Origin: Symbiodinium natans
Lineage: Eukaryota > Sar > Dinophyceae > Suessiales > Symbiodiniaceae
Assembly (NCBI GenBank): GCA_905221605.1
Contig: CAJNDS010001079.1
Location: 650,001-714,000, forward strand
Direction: 5' to 3'
DNA: 64,000 nt
This document shows positions 45,831-58,080 of the stretch, piece after piece (within the stretch, counting starts at the first letter, position 1; each line of letters begins with the position of its first letter). Below the pieces are notes generated by a model that ran no database searches, was not told the origin of the DNA, and worked only from the letters and a program-made list of their open reading frames with translations. The translations under genes and the position numbers were made by a program.

Positions 45831-45899
45831 ATCATCGTGCATACTGCAAAAGCAACAACACGCCATGACACGCCTTCTGGCCCAGCTCCGACGCAGAGA

Positions 45900-48704
45900 C
45901 ACCACCAACCATGGCCATGAGGCGTGGGATCTCTGTGGCGATCAGCCGGTCCAGCATCTCCTGCTGTGCCTTGCAGGACCTGCCACTGCTTCGGCGAGGC
46001 TTCAAGGCTTTTGTCTTCTTAGCCCTCGGCATATCGAGATGCTGCACGCCTCTGAAAGGACCTGAAATCTTTGAAGGTACGCAGGCGCTGGCCAAAATAC
46101 TCGACATGGGGCATGTCGCCGGGCGCAAACCTGCCGAGCAGCAGGTCCATCTGTGATCTTCACATCTAAACGTCCAGGGCGGCAGAAGCGGGGGCCAAGT
46201 GCTGAGTCATGACATGCACTGCATACACAGCTTGTCTTCAAAGTTACAGCATGAGCACACTGCCAACAATTCCAAGCAGCTCATAGTCTTTCCTAAGTCG
46301 AGCTCACAATGTTTGCACAAGCTATAGGCTCTAGGCCCACAGTGTCAGGTTGCTGCACCTTGCGTTGAACTTACGCTGGCATGTGCATTGTCACGGGGTT
46401 CAATATGCCACCTTGTGCAAAAGAAAGCGTCATGACTTCGGCATAGACCTCGGGCAGATGCTCCGACAGCCACAGCTGATGGCGATGCCGCCGGCCGCAG
46501 AACCCAAATGTGGGTAGACGAGCCCGCAGGGCACAGCCTGATTTTGATCGCACTCACAACGGCATCACAAAGGCATCACAAAGGCATCTTACAGAAAAAT
46601 ATGATGCCGCGCCGCACAGCGCGAGGTGGACTTTGACAGCCCGCGCCCGGGCCACGATTTCATTAACCCTCCGAACGCAGACATTCCGAGGAAGGTCCCG
46701 CAACTCTTGCAGCAGGTCCTTCCGGTCCTGAAGCGTTAAAGCGCAAGATGGCCTAAAGATGACTCCGCCACTGGTGTCAGTCCTGATTAAGGAGCCGCTC
46801 CAGATCCTTGCACTTGTACTCCTCGTCCCAGAAGGATCCCACGTACATACGCGCCACCTCCGGTGTCTGGAGGATCTTGCCGAGATTCCACATCAAAGCG
46901 CCATAGACCTTGACCAGGTTCTCGCCATCGATCTCATCCGCCTTGTTCAGGACACACCTGCACTTGTCTCCGTCGCTTCTGATGGACTCGATGACCTCCT
47001 TAAACTCGTCGGAGATGTCGAGCTTGTGGGCATCGAAGAGCAGCAGGATCAGATCAGAACGTGCAGCCAGCCACCGACAGACCTTCATAAAGTCATAGCC
47101 ACGGCTGATGCGTTGCTTGTCCCCAGACAAGACACCAGGCGTGTCGATGAAGGTGATCTGCGCGGTTGAATCATGCTGAATCAAGGCTGCGTTGGTGGCG
47201 TTCCAACCCGAATCTGCACTCTCACTGGGCCTGTTTCAAGATGTCCGCGCTCTCCACTAACACCTGGAACCTTGGCAGGCAAGAGTCAGGACGTGCAGGG
47301 ACCTTGCAAGCAAGCCAGATCCCCAATGCCAATCATCTGAAGCTATTCATTCTGAGCTGGGTCACTTTCCAAGGAAAGACGACCCAAAACGGGAGAGGCC
47401 ACTGTAAGGCAAATCCGGCAAGCAGGTCGCCTGGTGCAACACAAATGGTGCACGCGCTCAATCTTGCCAAATGAATTTGGCGGCCAATGTGTCTTGGAGA
47501 GTCTAACACGTCACTCTTGAAAACAGCCAAGGCTGCACTGACAGATGGTACTCAGTACTCCCTGCGTAAGAAAGTGGCCGCATCTCCGTTGATGACCTTC
47601 TCCTACGCGCTCGCTGGGGTGGACTGGTGCGCACTGGCGTGCAAATGTCTGTCACTGTCTGTCCACAAACTGACCAACCTCGTCTCCGTGCACAACTGCC
47701 ATGAACTTGTCTGTGCTCGGCTGGGGCCGGATGTCGAAGAACGGGCTTTCGATTCCCGTAACCCACTTAATAAGTGAGGTCTTGCCGGTGCTGTACCTCG
47801 GTCAGTGATGGTCACTGCATATACTGGCGGTCACGGTTGCACCTGCAGCTTCATTGCAAACGCATCACTTGCGGGCATGCGACGCGGGGCTTGTCTCGAA
47901 AACAACGATGTGCTGCTATTTACAGCGCTTTGGACACCGATGTCTGTACCCAAGTTTAGCCATCATGTCATCGTTTCCAGCAGTCGTCGACTGAGCGATT
48001 CCCTTCCCTAAACACCTTCACAACGAGAGATATCATGTCCCGGACGTGTTGGGCTGCCACGTCCTCTCACGTGGGACTTCGCGTTCCTTTTGAAGCCTAT
48101 AAGGGACCTGCTGTTAAACGTCGCTGAGGTTTTTCTAGATTCATGGGCAGCCCCACAGCTGACACCCACCACCCCAGGCGAATTGTCTAGTCCAGCCTCA
48201 TACCCGGGACCTGGCGTTGCCGCACTTAGGCATTCGTGGCACTCAGAAGGATTCCAGCCGCTTCGGCATTCAGGGATGCCAGGCATTGTGTTACAGGTGG
48301 TTCACTCAAGGCTTGGCCTGTTTGCAATCATGCTCTAACTAGGGCTTCTGTACTTCGTTCCTTACTTGAAGAAAGAGAGGCAAATGCAGTTCGATTGAAA
48401 ATGGATCTAAGAAAGTACCGTCAGCATGCACTTCATCACCGAATCCGGCCACTGCGATGGGTCTCCAGAGGCTGCCATACACAACAACGTGATGCAGTCG
48501 AGAAGCTGGCCAATCAGCAAGACTTGCGGTCGTGCTTCGAGTTCTGAGACTGTCAAGGTCGACTCGCTGTTGAAGTGCAAGAAGAAGCTGTCCACCTCGA
48601 TGGGCCTCGCAAGAAAAAGCCGAAGAAGCCATCCGAAACAAGGAAGGCAAACATGTTGGCCTGAGCAGGTCCATGTACAGGCTCTTAAGGCGCTGGACGA
48701 CCAT
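45900..48704 (-). CDS. EHD-type dynamin-like ATPase
   Basis: Exons (minus strand): 48704-48661 (ATG, VVQRLKSLYMDLL), 48605-48507 (LTVSELEARPQVLLIG), 47796-47679 (P-loop YSTGKTSLIKW, after GQ), 47602 onward (KVINGDAATFL), about 47440 (LPYSGLSRFGSSFLGK), about 47275-47231 (FQVLVESADILKQ), 47157-46783 (DTPGVLSG, LLFDAHKLDISDEF, LNKADEID, VYGALMWNLGKI), 46727 onward (LRDLPRNVCVRRVNEIVARA), about 46535, about 46150 (APGDMPHVEYFGQRL), about 46000 (EMLDRLIATEIPRLM). Resolved introns: 48660-48606 GC-AG, 48506-47797 GC-AG, 47678-47603 GT-AG, 47230-47158 GC-AG, 46782-46728 GA-AG. EHDs oligomerise on membranes and remodel endosomes using ATP. Nucleotide-binding motifs are complete. No EH domain was found; the 3' end is unresolved. 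Confidence 0.88.
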
Positions 48705-51700
48705 CCTGGTGGAAATGATAGCACTCAAGGTACAGGCAAGCATGGAAGCTCAGGCAGGCGGTGGCTCCTTGACGTGTCATCTGTCATCCGCTCATCTGCT
48801 GCTACTGCCATCGCAGCTGCGCAACTTGCTAGGAGGTCTTGCAGCTTGGATCAGTTTGGATTGTGCTTGTTGCTGGGTGGTAGCGGTCGCGCTATTTAGT
48901 GCTGCCGCAGGAATGTACAGGTATGCATGCACTGGACTGGACTGCAGGTGCTGCTGTCCCCTTGGCCACTTTGAGCCCTTGAGTCCAAGAGTCGGCTGCC
49001 AGACTACCTTGACTGCATCATGGTACCAATCTTACGGTTACAACGGTTACAACAAGCCACAACGTCTGCAACCACCACAGCCGCTCGGCGCTCACAAGAT
49101 GTTTGAACCTGGATCCGGCTTGAGAGAAGTCGAGCAGCCCAGTGGACTGTGTCCCCTCTAACCCCACCGAAGCCTCGGCCTGTTCAGCGACATTCAGCGA
49201 CATTTCAGACATTTCACTACTTCGTTACGACTTGCATTTGGCAGCTCTTCTTCTGGAGCGCCTATGAGAAACCAGGTGCAAGAACGATTCAGGCGTGAAG
49301 GTTTCTCGCCATGTCACCTCAACACAAGAATGGAAAAGGCTTCATCGCAACATGCGGCGCTGTGCACAACATGGCCAGACTCTGCCACACCGTCACTCCC
49401 AGACGAGTACCGCAAGGTCCTGGAGCATTCTGTGCACTGTCGGGCTCAGTGATTGGGGTCCCTGCGGGGGGCTGCGAAAAACAATAGCTGCAACATCCGG
49501 CACCTGCATTGACAGCTGTGGCTCGTGTGGCGGCCGAATCCTTCACTGCTGCATGATGCTGCACCGTGGGGCAATTTCCGTCAAGGCTTATGCAAACTTT
49601 TTTCGAAAATTGAAGATGGCCCAAGCTTTGGGGCCCTTGGCAAACTACGAGTGCGGGCATCTGTTCGATGCCATGGGGCTCCTTTGGCCATTCACACTTC
49701 CCATTCACCGTTTCACTCGTTTACTCCTCTAGGATGCATTTCCTGCAGCAGCCTGAGCAGGTGCGAAAGGCGAAGCACTGGTCATGTTCTTCACCATTGA
49801 CCATTCTGCCCAACCCTCCGATTCAAGTGGCGGCTAGTGCCACAGAAGTCGCGGTATGGGTGATGTCATGACAAAGCAAAGCAACGCAGCGCGGCACTGC
49901 AGAGACAATGGCAACTGCAGTCACTGTGGCTACTGAGTACTGCCTGAAGGAGAAGCTCTCGCATCTCTGGTCGGCACCAGCGCGAGCATGAAACGATGCC
50001 GCCGCACACTGAAAACTTGCCTGGATCTAGCTCGAATCACGGTGAGGCTGTGCCTATGCCGTGTTCGAGAGATGTCCGACACGCACAAGTCATCTTCTGA
50101 GATATATGCATTCAACCAAGCATCGGCCAAAGAAGCGCACCTTGCTGACAGGGATCAATGCTTGCTAGCATGCTTGCTAGTAAGGAGTTTCGCATAAACT
50201 GGCCCACATGAATCCGCCGAGGCCTCGGGCCGTGGGCGTATGGGGAGCATGAAGCAGGTCAGCTCTAAAATTCTAAAAGCCTGCGCCTTTGTTTGGCACT
50301 TTTTGCCCGGAATGGGAACCCTCCTGTCCGGGAGCGGGCGGTGCATCAGGACCAGGGGACATTTAAGCCCCACCATAGGGCGGACACGTCAAGGCCCCCG
50401 CAGACCCTCCTCACATTTGGGGTGACTGGTCTGCACATGAACCTGTTGCAATAGCATCCCCAAAAGGGAATGATTGCACAACGGTTGCCTCGCCGCTGGG
50501 CAGGCCCAAGGCGGGCCGGGTAGCGGTGAGAACTAACTTTGCCATAACACCTACGACTGACTATGGCCACATCTACTTGAAGACTGATTCGGTGTGACTC
50601 CCTGCTTTATTAGCCACTGTTTAGAGATGTGCCACATCTTGAGCAGAGCGCGGGCTCGCCAGCCGCGTCTGTAACGCATGCGGCTCCGCCAGACTCCTCG
50701 ACACAGAGGATGCCACCTTGGAACCGCAGCTTCAAGCTTAGGCTTTCAAGGGGTCTACAGGGCGTAGACGCGACACGCCATCCCCAAACACTCAGCGATG
50801 CACTGACTGACTGCGCAGGGTGCCCCACGGCCGGTGGCTTGACGACAAGGATACGTGTACAATAATTGTCTAAGGGCTTAATCTCCTTGGCAGCCCAGTA
50901 ACTTTACAATCGCCAAAAAAAGGGCAGAAGGGTACCACTGGGCTACCAAGTCTCTCTTCCTCTTCTTCTTCTTCTACGGGGCCTGAGGAAGGGTGCCCCC
51001 TTCCCCGCGCACTGGGTGCGCCCAGCCACGCGATATGGTCCACGGCGTCCACGGTCCATGTGACACTTCGGACGAGAAGGCTCTCTCTCTCTCTCTCTCG
51101 CTCTCTCTCCTTCTTCTCTTCTGTCTTCTTCTTCTTCTTCTTCTTCTTCTTCTTCTTCTTCTTCTTCTTCTTCTTCTTCTTCTTCTTCTTCTTCTTCTTC
51201 TTCTTCTTCTTCTTCTTCTTCTTCTTCTTCTTCTTCTTCTTCTTCTTCTTCTTCTTCTTCTTCTTCTTTTCTGCTTCTTATTCTTCTTTCTTCTGCAGGG
51301 CTTTGGGGACCAGGGAAGGGAACTCTACAGCTTCTGCAAGCAGGCAGCACGCATGGTCCCACGTTTTCAACTGCTCCTCGTATTGCACCTTAGGCATAGG
51401 CGATAAGCGACTTTTCTTGGACGGCGAGCTCCTGGCCAGAAGTGGCTGCTTGCAAGCCACATATCCACAATGAGTTCCGGCAGCCACAGCAAAGTATTTG
51501 ACCATGGAGCCGCAGCACCTGCCAGCTCTGCGCGTTCGCTTCCAGTATCGACACTGATGTATGGTCAAAGCTGAGTGACAAATCTGATGCGGGCGCGTCA
51601 CCGAAGGGCCTGCAAGCAGACAAGTTCCACAATGTTCCACAAGTAATTCGGCAGTCGTGACAGAACCACGCCTGCAGGCATACCGCATGCTCTGTGGAGA

Positions 51701-52320
51701 AAGCAGCCAGGGAGGGTAGTCACGACCTTGCTCGACACAAGCTCAGGTCAATGCGTCTGCGCTCCGCTTCGTGAGGCTTGCTGGCCTTCTTGCAGAGTTG
51801 CTGCGGATGACGGCAAGGTTCTGAAATCTGGCAAGTATCAGAGCAGAACTGCAGCGGACAGATGGAGAGACATGGATGTGCGTCGAGACGCTCCAGAGTC
51901 TGGAGTCGAGAGCGAACTTGCGGAAGCCACACCCGGAAGGCCTTGAGCTGCCCACTTCGGCTTTGAGGGCTCGTACGGCAGAGGACTTGTGCCCTCTGCA
52001 GGCCACCAGCGGAGACCCCTGCCCTTTACCTGAGCGTGAAAGAAGCCGAAAGGACGCCGAAAGCATGAAGGGCCCGAAGCCATGTCGTTCCAGGACTCCA
52101 ACGTGCCTCCGAGGCGCAGCGAGCATGATCGGCGGGGTCGTCACCGCCTGGGTTCTCTGACGTCTTCTGAAAGATTGGCTCCTCTCTCACGCCACTGCTA
52201 CTTGTAGTAAGGTCAGGGGAGGCGTCGTTTTAAGTGTCGCCCGAACTGCAAAACAACGCCCCAGTCTGCTGAGTCACGTTGGGATTGCCTTGGCTGAGCT
52301 GCAGTGGATGTCGAACTGTT
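48705..52320. other. no supported gene
   Basis: Open frames on both strands without domains. The region holds a long TTC/GAA microsatellite at 51122-51290. The minus-strand frame just 5' of it (ending near 51290, PSKKSRLSPMPKVQYEEQLK) could be coding but runs into the repeat. Confidence 0.4.
51122..51290. repeat. (TTC)n / (GAA)n microsatellite
   Basis: About 50 TTC units, nearly uninterrupted. It yields artefactual poly-Phe, poly-Leu and poly-Glu frames. Confidence 0.95.
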
Positions 52321-52379
52321 CCACTAGTGGCATCTGCTCTGTAGCTGACACTGTTGCCAAATACAAACCCAGCGGCCCA

Positions 52380-53088
52380 TTACCCCTATGATGGCTTCGC
52401 CATCCATCAGAAGGGAAAGGCCAATCATATATCCCTGACCTGTCATGAAGCCCTTGGTGCCGTCGATCGGGTCGAGCACCTGGCGCACACGAGTCAAATA
52501 AGTCACTGAGCCAGCCAATGCCTGCAAGCTAAGGCCCTCAAAAGCTGACCCCCTGACAAGCTCACCCAGATGCGATCGTTCTCTTTCTCCTGCAGCGGGT
52601 CCAGCCCCGCGTCCACAGCAGCTAGGAAGGACTCTTGTGTGAGAGTGCTGTTTCCTGAAGTCCAGACCGGTTGACAAACGGGCATTGGCACCGAATATCT
52701 GAAGTTTCTAGAGACATCTGAAAACTATCTGAAAGCCAGGAAGCCAAATCTCGAGCAGAGCTCCTTAGGCTGTGTAGGCCGAACCGAAAGACAGGGAACT
52801 GCCATGTAGGATACGGCAAGCTTGGCCCTGTTTGGCCTAGCTTCCAGAGCCAGCCGGCAAAGATCGGGGTCCGCTCGAAGCTCGGCAGCATCCTCTTCTC
52901 CCATGAAACCGTCAGCGGGAAACCTGAGAGCATCGTGCGTGAGCTCTGAGGTGATGCGATGAATATGTCACTGACACATACCGACCCTATGTATATGTCT
53001 ATGTTCAAAGCGGGCAGCTGCTTCTGCAGGGCTTCAAAAACAAGACCCTGAATGGCGAAGTCTGCTGCTGTCACAGGCGTCGAGTCAC
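52380..53088 (-). CDS. 3'(2'),5'-bisphosphate nucleotidase, HAL2/SAL1-like (partial)
   Basis: The exon from 53088 reads STPVTAADFAIQGLVFEALQ, the N-terminal core of the inositol-monophosphatase superfamily. The next exon, about 52905-52840, reads GFMGEEDAAELRADPDLC with the metal-binding EE. The following exon (about 52622-52566) ends ENDRIW and joins by an 86-bp GT-AG intron (52565-52480) to VLDPIDGTKGFMTG, the DPIDGTKGF metal motif, then YMIGLSLLMDGEAIIGV. This order is diagnostic for HAL2/SAL1 enzymes, which convert PAP to AMP and remove a by-product of sulfation. The 5' start and the C-terminal exons beyond 52380 were not found with confidence. Confidence 0.82.
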
Positions 53089-55725
53089 CTGAACAAGAAA
53101 CATCCAGATTGCTGCAATCGGCAAGGCGTAGCGAATTTTGGAACGAGCGCCTGGCTTGATGGCAGATATGCCAGCCGTGACATCACATGCTTCCATCTCC
53201 TTCCCCGAGCTTGCTGGAGCGACCTCAATAAGCACCCAACAACACCACCAAGGCAAACCTCTGTACCGACGTACAGTGCTGGCCCTCTGGGACTACCTCA
53301 AGGCCTCAAGGCTGAACCTTGTGCCGAGCAACCTCCGAACTCTTAGAACTCCACTTGGCAAAGCTTGACAGAGTACTTAGAGTACGCACGAGAGATCGTG
53401 CGAATTCGTGCATGTAGCTTCAATCCGCTACTTGTGAAGGACACAAAAGACTCAATCCCATGGTCAGTCCGCGAAAACACGGCAGAAACACTTCGACTTA
53501 GCCGTTACTCTGGCCGCTACTGCAGCGAAGTTGCTTCCATGTCGCAGGCGAGAGCTTGCACGAGCCTTCGAGCAGCTAAGACCGTCAAACATCTCCCTCC
53601 ACCAACTGCGACCAAAGCACCGCATCGAACGCTGAACCACCTTGCATGCACTCACAGCACGCCCTGTCATCTCCGGTGCTACAATACCTTTCACGATACC
53701 GCAGCAGCCTCCACCGCAGCTGAGACCTCTTCCTCAAGTGCCGATCTCATCGTCCCGGCCCTCATGGGCCGCGCGGGCCTGGAACCTCCATGCAGCGAGG
53801 CATGCTGGAGCTATCCCCCAGACGCATCCGCTCTCTGTTCCCCAGCCCCAAGCAGTTCGAGCCGAATCTACGCCCCAGCCGTTAAGCAACCAGAGCCAGC
53901 CCCCGGCGATGATGCTTACAAAAGAAGAACACAACCCCACACGGCGTTTCTGCCCATTTCTGCCGCATTCTGCCGCCCCAGAGTCCGGATCTCTTCCTTT
54001 TGCGTTTCGGGGCTAGATCGTGGACTTCATCGACTGCCAAACCAGGCATGGCCATGGACTACTGAACACGAACTGTGCCGCATCGAGGACAAACAACCAC
54101 AGTGCACCTCCGACATTGCGTGCAGTGACAAACCGGCTGTTACAAATTGCCCTCCTTTGAATGAGTGAAGAAACTGTCCAAGGGACATCGGACCTCGAAG
54201 CGTGCCAGAATTTTGCCTAAGATTTGTGTCGTACCCACCCTCGGCCTTTCCCAAACTACGGCGAAGCAACCACATTATCCCTGCAAGTCACCGCAAGACG
54301 GGAACGCTTGAAAGGAGCGACCATCGCCCACAAAGACTGCGGTTCCGCCTCTCCCGCGCCCAGGTACCACCCCAGCCGTGGTGGCTGCGACGGTGGCTGC
54401 GACAGCCGTGGTGATGGTGCCTCAAGGAGACTTGGAGGAGGAGGAGGAGGAGGAGGGGGGACTCTCGGAGTCTCGGCAAGCTGCCTTGAGGCAGCCCTGA
54501 AGGCCGCGAAGTGCCGCGATCTGGGGGCCTGGACAAGTGCCACAGACTTGTCCGATCACGCCCATCGCCAGACTTCCCGACAATGACGTGATCTCCAAAG
54601 CCACAGACTTATGCACTGTGGGGATTTTGGGCGCTTCATCAATCAAAGAAAATGAAAAACTTTCAAAGATGGGCGAAGGCCGCAAGATGGGCCCCCCCCC
54701 CCACCCCCGCCTGGAGCGCTGGAGAGCACGCGCTCTTGCACCAGGCGCAGACCTGCAGCTATCTGACGCATGTGGTGAGTCCGATTCAGTTGTGTCAAAG
54801 GCAGGCTTATGGCCATCGCTCGAATTCACCTGGCTGCAGCTGATCTGCCCAAAGGAAAGCAGCGCCATGTCTGCGGCTTGCTGCTGTGGGACGACCAGCT
54901 TGAGCCAAACAAGCAGTTTTGGACATTTGGACCTGTGAAGCAGACCCAGCACAGCCCATCGTAATGTGACTTGCGCCTCGAGCTCATTGTCGGTTTTGGT
55001 CTGCCAGCCTCCCACAGGGACGGTTTTCGATGGAATTCGTGAGTTAAGCTCCGTGCTGATGCAAGAAGGTGCACCATGGTGCGCCTGTCGGAACCTCGTG
55101 CACGGCCGAACGCCTGAATGACTTGATGATTGACAGGTTGCTGAATAATGTTGCTTAGTGTTGCGCGCCGGTTGAGACTCGCCCCTTCCGGTGCTGAGGC
55201 TGAAGCCGAGCCGCCGAGGCCAATGCCTGAGCTTAGACTCTGTCTCGCATGTCACAACGTGTGCCTAAAGATGCCTCGTAGACTTCGGCAAGCTCCAAGC
55301 GCAGATCGTTCATCTGCCTCAAAGCGTGGGTTAAGATGCCCTGGTTCTGCGCACGGCGCATCCTGCAACTCGGCATGTCAGGGCAGCGCTTCGTTGGCTC
55401 GGAGTTTCGCCCGGGCCTGAATCCGACATGATCCCGGATATGTGTCCCGACATGATTCTACAGCTCTGGTTCTGCCAAGGTAGGTACCAACAGCTTCTAA
55501 GGGAAATCTACGATTCTGACCGCAAGAGCTCCGACTGTAAGCCCTTTGCACAGCACCATTCTGTCTGTTGCCTGGCAGGCGACCAGACAACACCCTTGGA
55601 AGAATGAAAGTGCTGGATGCCTCTCTGCCGGAAATGATTGCTCAATGCCACACGTTCCTTGGCCACTGACGCTCAGCTTGCTTTTGAGCGACGGCTTTAG
55701 CAGTTTTAGGAGTGAGTTCAGCTGG
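53089..55725. other. no supported gene
   Basis: Contains a 267-codon plus frame and a 277-codon minus frame, neither with a recognisable domain. A GGA-rich run is at 54435-54462 and a C run near 54692. The upstream exons of the nucleotidase may lie in the first few hundred bases. Confidence 0.35.
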
Positions 55726-57210
55726 TCACAAAGCTCTCAATCCAAGTAGCTGCTGGCGACAACCTTCGGCCTGCAGAGCAGACGCACAGATGCGCACAGC
55801 GTCACAGAGGAGCTGAGGAGCTGTGGTACTGGCATGTCTTATGTCTTGCAATGTATTGCACGGATGCTTATAAGGAATATCCCAGAAGGGGCGTGCTCGA
55901 ACGTGCACCCGGCCTGTATCACGTCTGGACCCCATGCGCTCGATCTGCGGCTTCTGCTCCTTGAAGACTCGCTCCTGGGGCTGCACGGGCTGCAGGGGCT
56001 CGCGCTCAGGCTCCTCTTGGGCGTCCATGGCTGCCATGGCGTCCCGGCTTGGGAGCTGATGCAACTGTTCCTCCAGAGCCTGGTTTTCGGCCACCATTCG
56101 CTGCACCTGTGCCTCGAGCTCCGCCAGGCGATTCGAGGTTGCTAGGCGTGCTGAGGCTGCTGCGGTATGGCCCAAATGGCCAGTCTGTTTGGTGCTGGTA
56201 TTCTCTCCGGCTTCCAGCTCGAGCTGCCTGCTGAGAGCATCCAACTTGCCCAGCAACTTGTGCAGCGCGGTGTGATCGCGTTGCTCCTCTGCACTGGCTG
56301 TGAAGTGATGCCCTGCAAAGGCATCTTCCTGGAGTTGGAAGTCCAAGTCTGCTGGGGAGTCGCATGCTGCAGATGTAACTTGCGCCAGGGCTTCAAACAG
56401 ACTGGCCTCTGCTGCTGCCCAATCATCTTCACTACTGCCCACTTCCATAGCATCGGCACAGCTTTGGACGAGCTGTGGCAAGGCAGCTGACAAGACTTGG
56501 CACAAGCTGGAATTGCCCCCGGCCCCATCCTCATCACCGGGGTCCGGTGAGGAGAAAGCAAGGCGTAGCAAGCCGGAACGAAGTTCACCGGCCGTCTGCG
56601 ACATGCATGTCCGAAGGGTCTCCAATTCCTGCCGGGCATCGGCATCCTCGGACTCCCATCTGCAAAGCAACTCAGTAGGCTTGGTAGACGATGATGCGGA
56701 TGTTGACCAACCAGACATGCCAGATATGGTGAGCCTTTCCGTGTCGCAAAGATCAGAGGGACTGGTATGGTCTTCTCCAGCTCCTGCTCCTTTGCTGTGC
56801 TGACTGTGTTGCTTCAGAACCTCTTCCAATTCATCAGCCTCAGCGAGGGCCAGGCTCAGCCTCTCTGTGGCATAGGAATTCTCATGGGCTGCCCCCCTTC
56901 GACTCACCAGCGCCCGGTGGTGCTGACGGGCCAGAAGCTGGTGCGCTCGGCGCGTGAAGCTGCGAAAGGCTTCAAGACTGGAGCTCTCCAAATCCTCCTC
57001 ACCTGGCGACTTCGTTCGGCTGTCGAGCCTAGTATCCACACGGAAGCTCTCAAGGACGCTGCTGGCCCAGCTGCGGCCCTTTTGCGGCAGGGACCCCAAA
57101 GCTGGGGGCGTCTCATAGCCTTGTTTAGCTGGGCCATCGACCTCTGGCGAAACCTCGAAGTTTGTGGAGTCCTCCTCGCTGGAAAAGCCGAACCCCCAGA
57201 AACTGAGCAT
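55726..57210 (-). CDS. unrecognised 494-residue coiled-coil protein
   Basis: A single intronless frame from ATG 57210 to a stop at 55726. I do not recognise it. It is rich in Glu, Ala, Ser, Leu and Gln. Acidic, Ser-rich stretches alternate with helices such as RLSLALAEADELEEVLKQHS, and a likely coiled coil lies near residues 370-400 (NRLAELEAQVQRMVAENQAL). No membrane segment or signal peptide is seen. It is one of few long intronless frames besides the EF-hand and CCCH genes. It could be a cytoskeletal or scaffold protein; this is a guess from composition only. Confidence 0.6.
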   Translation of the reverse strand: MLSFWGFGFSSEEDSTNFEVSPEVDGPAKQGYETPPALGSLPQKGRSWASSVLESFRVDTRLDSRTKSPGEEDLESSSLEAFRSFTRRAHQLLARQHHRALVSRRGAAHENSYATERLSLALAEADELEEVLKQHSQHSKGAGAGEDHTSPSDLCDTERLTISGMSGWSTSASSSTKPTELLCRWESEDADARQELETLRTCMSQTAGELRSGLLRLAFSSPDPGDEDGAGGNSSLCQVLSAALPQLVQSCADAMEVGSSEDDWAAAEASLFEALAQVTSAACDSPADLDFQLQEDAFAGHHFTASAEEQRDHTALHKLLGKLDALSRQLELEAGENTSTKQTGHLGHTAAASARLATSNRLAELEAQVQRMVAENQALEEQLHQLPSRDAMAAMDAQEEPEREPLQPVQPQERVFKEQKPQIERMGSRRDTGRVHVRARPFWDIPYKHPCNTLQDIRHASTTAPQLLCDAVRICASALQAEGCRQQLLGLRAL

Positions 57211-57677
57211 GTCAAGCCTGGGACTTGCAGGTGCCGCAGCCGTTGTGGCTCATGGCAAGGGACCTTCAAAGCCTTGAAGACATGTCAGACTTGTGACCGC
57301 ATGCAGAATACAGTGAATACAGTGCCTGGTAGCAGCTGGTAGCATGCCTAAGCAGAGTAGCTTTCTCTTGTCAACTTGTGCTGCCCCATGGTATCTGTCT
57401 GCGCGCATACTCCGCAGACTGGTCTGACCAGACACAGGATGGGCGGGTGTGTACTTGAAGATCCGCACATGCCAACAAGCCTGAGCACTTCCTCGACAAT
57501 GCCGGCGCCATTTCTTTGCATGGCAAGCACACGAGCATGCTAGGAGATCTTCGGGCTCAGAAGGCTCCATCTGGATTGTCCTGGCACGGTCAGCTAACGC
57601 CTGTCTGCAGGTCCTTGCCAAGTCAAGGCACGGCAGCTTTGCAGGATCCAGGAGCTCACCACGCTGCAGCCTGAAGC

Positions 57678-57822
57678 TCTCTCTCTCTCTCTCTCTCTCC
57701 CTGCTGCACGCTTAGCCCCCCTCGAAGGGAAGGCTGCCCCTCTCTCTCCCTCTCCCTCTCCCTCTCCCTCTCCCTCTCCCTCTCCCTCTCCCTCTCCCTC
57801 TCCCTCTCCCTCTCTCTCTGTT
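57678..57822. repeat. (CT)n and (CCCTCT)n microsatellite
   Basis: A CT run at about 57678-57700, then about 14 CCCTCT hexamers to 57822. Confidence 0.93.
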
Positions 57823-58080
57823 GTTGATGGAGCCAGCCAGAGCTGTCACAGCAAAGCTTGGGTCTCCAGCAGCGTCAGCCCGTGACGGAACACTCGCCTC
57901 GAGTGTATGTGAATAGGTCTGAATTCCGGCCATTGCTTCAGGACCTGCCAGGAGCCAGCCCAACGCACCTTAAACATCACTGTGGTCGTACACTTCTTCA
58001 TTTCAAGCACTTCTGGCCTGGGAGACGAACTGCCTGCAAGGAGCCACCAGGCCACTCACTAGCACTTCTCCCGCCTTGGC

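Noticed and set aside
50943-51473. Long poly-Glu, poly-Phe and poly-Leu open frames
   Set aside because: Produced by the TTC/GAA microsatellite, not a gene.
51743-52144. Paired long frames on both strands
   Set aside because: No domain, and both strands are open to a similar degree, as expected for GC-rich non-coding sequence.
53365-54168. 267-codon plus-strand open frame
   Set aside because: No domain, Ser/Pro/Ala/Cys-rich composition typical of a chance frame, and opposite to all supported genes.
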